Below are positions 6,584 through 9,567 of a stretch of 9,567 nucleotides of DNA, one piece after another. Location: assembly GCA_964617105.1 (NCBI GenBank), contig CAZTWC010000133.1:1-9567 (forward strand), written 5' to 3'. The DNA comes from CAZTWC01 sp964617105 [NCBI: uncultured Myxococcia bacterium]. Its GTDB lineage: Bacteria; CAZTWC01. Within the stretch, counting starts at the first letter, position 1; every line of letters starts with the position of its first letter. A program made the translations under genes and the position numbers. A model generated the notes under the pieces. That model was given only the letters and a program-made list of their open reading frames with translations, did not search any database and was not told where the DNA came from.

Positions 6584-8179
6584 ATGATACTTAACAAGCC
6601 ACACTATCTATTTTTACCCTTGATATTTTTCCTCTATTTTTATTCTTTTCCCTATTTTTCTGGGTTGAACAATCCCAACGAGAATTCAAGGGTTTACATG
6701 GTGAAGGCAGTAGTTGATCACGGAACCTTGGCTATAAATAAGGTTATTGAACAATGGGGTTGGATTAACGATCTCTCTTTTTTTCAGGGCAATTACTACG
6801 CCGCCAAAGCTCCGGGTGTGGCTCTGGCGGGAGTGCCAGTCTATTTTTTAGCCAAAAAAGTTGCATCTATATTTGATTTATCTATCAGCCATAGGGCTTT
6901 GGTGATCCTGCTGCGGATATCAATAATAATTATCCCCTCCCTGATCTTTATCACCCTTTTTTTCCGTTTTTTAGTAATGGAGATGAAACTGGATGGCCAG
7001 ACTTCACTGTTAGCAGTGCTGCTATATTCTTTGGGTACTATCTCGTTTACCTACAGCACCACTTATGTAAACCATTCTTTGGTATCTATTTTGATTTACA
7101 CCGCTTTTTGGGCAATTTTAAAGCAGAGATGGTTTTGGGCAGGTTTTGGGTGCGGTTTGGCCTTTTTGTGTGAATATCCAGCGATTTTAGCCGCCGGGAT
7201 ACTTGGCCTGTTTATAATCTCCAGACCAAGACCCTCTTTTGCAGAGATACTATCCAGGTCTTTTAAGTTTAGCCTGGGCTTTCTCCCTGGTTTGCTGGCA
7301 TTTTTTCTAATTAACTACCTGATGTTTAATAATTCTTTGTCAACCCCCTATTCACATTTGCATAATCCTTACCATGTTCACGTTCATTCCCAGGGCTTCT
7401 TTTCTCTAACCATTCCTGCCTGGGACAGATTTTTAGGGATCTGTTTTTCCTCTTTTCGGGGGATTTTCTTTATCTCACCGGCTTTGCTTTTCTTTTTACC
7501 AGGTCTTTGGGTGATGGCTAAAAATGGTAAAAAAAAGGAGGGTTGGCTCAGCCTGGTCATGGTGATGATATACTTTCTTTATAATTCCTCTCTGATCAAT
7601 TGGCAGGGAGGCTGGTCCACCGGCCCCCGCTATATTGTGCTGGTAATCCCCTGGATGGTGACTGCCATAGCTTTTTGGATCCAACCCAGGGCAATTCCGG
7701 CAATCCTGGCTCCGGCCAGATTTTTAGCCATATCATTATTACTCTCATCTATTTTGGTATCTATACTGCTTTGCACATGGTCAACTCTACATTTTCCTTT
7801 TTTTAGCCCCCAGATAAAAAATCCTTTTTATGACCTGTTGCTCCCCCTTTGGCAGCATGATCTTTTTCCTTTTTCTTTGGCTCATTTGCTGGGAATTAAA
7901 GGAACAGGGGCGACAGTGGCACCCATAATAGTTTTATTGATTATTTTTATTTTTATTGTAAGCCTGCCAATTATCCGCTTTTATCAATTTAACCGCAACC
8001 ATGGGCTGGAAAAAGAGAGGTCATCCTTTTTATTGGGAGGCAGCAAACTGGTATGGAGATTTATCGCCCTGATTTTAACCATCACATTTTTTGTTTTGCA
8101 CCTTTACGCCTACAGTCATATTTCCAGGGGCAAAGGTGGAGAAGAAACTGTTAGAATGATGAAATTGCCGGGATGGTAA
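6584..8179 (+). CDS. Polytopic GT-C-type membrane glycosyltransferase-like protein (531 aa)
   Basis: The ATG at 6584 follows a weak AGAG ribosome site (6576-6579). The protein is highly hydrophobic, with about 11-13 predicted membrane segments starting at residues 8-25 and ending near 489-510. Between the first two segments is a loop with NPNENSRVYMVKAVVDHG (30-47), then FFQGNYYAAKAPG (66-78). A late loop carries QGGWSTGPRYI (341-351). These match the layout of GT-C/PMT-like (GT39/ArnT-superfamily) transferases and their uncharacterised bacterial relatives. In these an acidic residue in the first outer loop, here probably Glu33, serves catalysis with a lipid-linked sugar donor. Substrate and acceptor cannot be read from sequence. 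A histidine cluster at 258-268 is unusual. The gene stands alone on the plus strand, diverging from the lipoprotein operon and converging with the response-regulator gene, so its role with its neighbours is unclear. Confidence 0.8.
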   Translation: MILNKPHYLFLPLIFFLYFYSFPYFSGLNNPNENSRVYMVKAVVDHGTLAINKVIEQWGWINDLSFFQGNYYAAKAPGVALAGVPVYFLAKKVASIFDLSISHRALVILLRISIIIIPSLIFITLFFRFLVMEMKLDGQTSLLAVLLYSLGTISFTYSTTYVNHSLVSILIYTAFWAILKQRWFWAGFGCGLAFLCEYPAILAAGILGLFIISRPRPSFAEILSRSFKFSLGFLPGLLAFFLINYLMFNNSLSTPYSHLHNPYHVHVHSQGFFSLTIPAWDRFLGICFSSFRGIFFISPALLFFLPGLWVMAKNGKKKEGWLSLVMVMIYFLYNSSLINWQGGWSTGPRYIVLVIPWMVTAIAFWIQPRAIPAILAPARFLAISLLLSSILVSILLCTWSTLHFPFFSPQIKNPFYDLLLPLWQHDLFPFSLAHLLGIKGTGATVAPIIVLLIIFIFIVSLPIIRFYQFNRNHGLEKERSSFLLGGSKLVWRFIALILTITFFVLHLYAYSHISRGKGGEETVRMMKLPGW

Positions 8180-8244
8180 TTTTCCGTCTAAAAAGTGTAT
8201 GGCTATAGGGATAGAGAAGCACACTCATCTATGGTGACCGGGTT

Positions 8245-8258
8245 GCCATCCGGATGGC
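8245..8258. other. Perfect 14-bp palindrome in the convergent gene gap
   Basis: GCCATCCGGATGGC reads the same on both strands. It lies in the 89-bp gap between the glycosyltransferase stop (8179) and the response-regulator stop (8269), 10 bp from the latter. As RNA it could fold only with a strained or shortened loop, and no U-run follows on either strand, so it is not a normal intrinsic terminator. A protein-binding site or a factor-assisted bidirectional 3' end are the remaining options. Confidence 0.4.
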
Positions 8259-8268
8259 TTATGGTCCG

Positions 8269-8640
8269 TCAGTCGGTAAGGTATTTAGCTAGTTTTTCTT
8301 TAATTCGTTCGGCGGTAATTGGCTTGCAAAGATAATCCTGCACCTTGGTTCGTTTAACTATATCTTGTAGTTTTTCTGGATGAAGAGAAGAAACATATAT
8401 TACTATCGGTAGGCTAAAGCCGCTTTTTTTCAAGATGTTGACTAACTCTTCGCCGCTTAAATCGGGCATCATTATATCCAGTAAAATACAGTCTGGTTTC
8501 ACTTTAAATAGAGTAGGCACCGAACGTTCCACGTTTTTAGCGGTGTGAACTTCGTAACCCAGTTCGGTTACTATTTTGCGGGTAATAGTCAGCGAGGTAG
8601 GCTCGTCATCGATAATCAGGACTTTTTTCTTGTGTTTCAC
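8269..8640 (-). CDS. Stand-alone response-regulator receiver domain protein (123 aa)
   Basis: This is a single CheY-like receiver domain of normal length with no output domain. The key residues are all present: acidic pair Asp11-Asp12 in VLIIDDE, phospho-acceptor Asp55 in ILLDIMMPD, a Ser at the switch Thr/Ser position (84 in YVSS), and Lys106 in the LCKP motif. The start codon is GTG (8640), chosen because GGGAG (8648-8652) sits seven bases upstream and the next residues KHKKKVLIIDDE open the domain at once. Such proteins act by phosphorelay or protein contact rather than DNA binding. No histidine kinase or phosphotransfer protein is visible in the window, so it is an orphan here. It converges on the glycosyltransferase gene and diverges from the CsgG/LpoB-like gene at 8897. 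The assignment to the receiver family is secure; its partner and target are unknown. Confidence 0.95.
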   Translation of the reverse strand: MKHKKKVLIIDDEPTSLTITRKIVTELGYEVHTAKNVERSVPTLFKVKPDCILLDIMMPDLSGEELVNILKKSGFSLPIVIYVSSLHPEKLQDIVKRTKVQDYLCKPITAERIKEKLAKYLTD

Positions 8641-8647
8641 AAAGGTA

Positions 8648-8652
8648 CTCCC
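8648..8652 (-). promoter_or_regulatory. Ribosome binding site deciding the GTG start of the receiver gene
   Basis: On the minus strand GGGAG lies seven bases before the GTG at 8640. No in-frame ATG exists near the domain start, and the only nearby ATG (8669) is in another frame and stops within ten codons, so the GTG is the supported start. Confidence 0.65.
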
Positions 8653-8702
8653 AGGTTGGTAGTGTTCATGCTGATTCCCGGATGGACACTATTTGCAGGG
8701 TT

Positions 8703-8719
8703 TTGATAATTAATATCAA
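8703..8719. promoter_or_regulatory. AT-rich dyad TTGATA-n5-TATCAA, candidate operator
   Basis: The two 6-bp arms are perfect inverted copies around ATTAA. The site lies between the divergent receiver gene (start 8640) and the CsgG/LpoB-like gene (start 8897). It overlaps a possible weak minus-strand promoter: TTGTTA upstream at about 8735-8740, with TATTAA at 8713-8718. Its position suits an operator for the receiver gene, but AT-rich dyads of this size arise easily by chance. Confidence 0.3.
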
Positions 8720-8771
8720 CTATTTTCATCATAACAAATCTTTTTTGTTGGGTAAAGGGATTAATATTTTA

Positions 8772-8799
8772 TTGATTTTTTCAGTAGCACAGGTATGAT
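8772..8799 (+). promoter_or_regulatory. Candidate sigma70-type promoter for the CsgG/LpoB-like gene
   Basis: TTGATT (8772-8777) and TATGAT (8794-8799) are separated by 16 bp and match the housekeeping -35 and -10 consensus at four and five of six positions. Transcription would start near 8806, giving a leader of about 90 bases before the ATG at 8897. It is the best plus-strand pair in this intergenic region. Confidence 0.4.
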
Positions 8800-8873
8800 T
8801 AGATGTCAAAAGTATAAACATGATAAAAGATGAACGAAATTCGGAGAGGGTACGATTTTAACTTTGGAATTCC

Positions 8874-8888
8874 CCTATATTAAATAGG
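8874..8888 (+). promoter_or_regulatory. Small hairpin covering the ribosome site of the CsgG/LpoB-like gene
   Basis: CCTAT (8874-8878) and ATAGG (8884-8888) are perfect inverted arms around a 5-base loop. The downstream arm contains the only AGG-type ribosome site of the ATG at 8897. Folding would partly hide that site. The stem is only five pairs and weak, so a temperature- or structure-sensitive start is possible but unproven. Confidence 0.25.
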
Positions 8889-8896
8889 TAGATAAT

Positions 8897-9567
8897 ATGA
8901 ACCTGGTCGGACATTATAAAAATATTTTAACTCTCTTAGCGATATTTTACCTGGCAATGCTGTTTTTGGGCACGCTACCATTATTTGCTGTGGAACCAGA
9001 GAAGAAAAACAGTAAAAAGGTTGACAAAATCAAATTGGCAGTATTGGATATTCAGCCCAACCGGGGAATTGAAAAATCAACCGCCTTTTTACTTTCCGAA
9101 TACTTGATCTCCGAGTTACAAAAGACTAAAAAATATGACGTTATCGGCAAAAATGACATCAAGCAGATGCTGCAGTTCGAGGAGCAACGGGAACTTTTAG
9201 ATTCTTGTCGCGATGATGGCTGCCTGATCCAGATTTCAGGAGCCCTGGGCGTTGATCAGTTAGCCGCTATGGTGGTAGGACGAATCGGCTCTACCCATCT
9301 GGTGGTGCTAAAGGTTATCGATGTTCGAAAGGCCAGGGTGCTGCAGAGGATTACCCGGCAGGCTGAAGATACGGAAGGAGCCATCCTGGCGGCTATAACT
9401 TCGGCTGTGCAAGAGGCGGCTGGATTCAATAAGGGTGGTTGGGAAAAAATGGTGGTTAAACCCCGTGATACCTGGCTCGGTTTCGGAATATTGGTGGGAC
9501 CGGCTATTAAACTGGGCTACCCGCAGCCAGAAGTTCGTATTTTACCCGACACCTGGGAAGAAGCTGA
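8897..9567 (+). CDS. Exported CsgG/LpoB-like envelope protein, 5' part (at least 223 aa; 3' end off window)
   Basis: The frame is open from the ATG at 8897 to the right edge. A short AGGT (8886-8889) lies seven bases upstream. Residues 1-31 form a signal peptide with a hydrophobic core at about 10-29 and likely cleavage after LFA (31), so the mature protein starts VEPEKK. Residues 46-175 run KLAVLDIQPN, a helix with LLSEYLISEL, KKYDVIGKNDIKQML, then CRDDGCLIQISGALGVDQ (104-121), then MVVGRIGS and HLVVLKVIDVRKARVL. This is the order seen in CsgG/LpoB/TolB-N-like periplasmic domains. The Cys104/Cys109 pair with DD between is a hallmark of many deltaproteobacterial-type versions. From about 192 a Gly/aromatic-rich TWLGFGILVGPAIKLGY stretch begins, which could be the first strand of an outer-membrane beta-barrel or another beta domain. 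The role is unknown. It is divergent from the receiver gene. Confidence 0.85.
   Translation, partial: MNLVGHYKNILTLLAIFYLAMLFLGTLPLFAVEPEKKNSKKVDKIKLAVLDIQPNRGIEKSTAFLLSEYLISELQKTKKYDVIGKNDIKQMLQFEEQRELLDSCRDDGCLIQISGALGVDQLAAMVVGRIGSTHLVVLKVIDVRKARVLQRITRQAEDTEGAILAAITSAVQEAAGFNKGGWEKMVVKPRDTWLGFGILVGPAIKLGYPQPEVRILPDTWEEA

Noticed and set aside
8245-8258. Intrinsic terminator at the convergent gene gap.
   Set aside because: The palindrome is perfect but has no proper loop and no U-run on either strand, so it is listed only as a palindrome.
8250-8685. CCGGATGG occurring at 8250-8257 and 8678-8685 on either side of the receiver gene, possibly a transposition scar.
   Set aside because: An 8-bp direct repeat alone, with no inverted ends or transposase, is likely chance in this length of sequence.
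8830-8883. Plus-strand 17-codon frame upstream of the gene at 8897.
   Set aside because: It has no clear ribosome site, no recognisable peptide feature and ends before the gene; not distinguishable from chance.

Overview
The window looks like chromosomal DNA of a Gram-negative bacterium of moderate GC content. An outer-membrane-type lipoprotein and large Sec-exported proteins support this. The domain mix (Reg_prop-type propeller blades, a legumain/caspase-like fold, MopE-type metal-binding motifs, a CsgG/LpoB-like protein with a paired-cysteine motif) is typical of deltaproteobacterial and related lineages. No rRNA or other taxonomic marker is present, so placement is an inference. No tRNA, CRISPR array, transposase or phage gene was seen.

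Layout. Positions 1-5840 (minus strand) hold one uninterrupted reading frame of at least 1946 codons. It starts at 5840 and runs off the left edge. I translated it completely and found no in-frame stop. It encodes a secreted mosaic protein, in order: signal peptide; about 19 beta-propeller blade repeats; an unassigned beta-rich region with a cysteine-rich stretch; two Ig-like domains; a caspase/C13-like fold whose His and Cys positions are both substituted; a linker region; a fibronectin type III domain; and MopE-like Asp/Cys metal-binding motifs. Just upstream, 35 bp away and on the same strand, is a small LPP20-like lipoprotein gene (5876-6442), so the two probably form an operon. A 141-bp divergent intergenic region separates them from a polytopic GT-C-type membrane glycosyltransferase (6584-8179, plus strand). 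A stand-alone response-regulator receiver gene (8269-8640, minus strand, GTG start) converges on the glycosyltransferase gene. After a 256-bp divergent regulatory region rich in dyads, a CsgG/LpoB-like exported protein (8897 to the right edge, plus strand) begins and is cut by the window end.

How the parts may fit. The lipoprotein and the giant protein are both exported and share a transcription unit, so the lipoprotein may serve in envelope anchoring or assembly of the giant protein. The right-hand CsgG/LpoB-like protein is also an envelope protein. The single-domain response regulator has no kinase or output domain in view. A functional link among the three transcription units is speculative. 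The most unusual item is the giant protein, whose central legumain/caspase-like domain appears to be catalytically dead.
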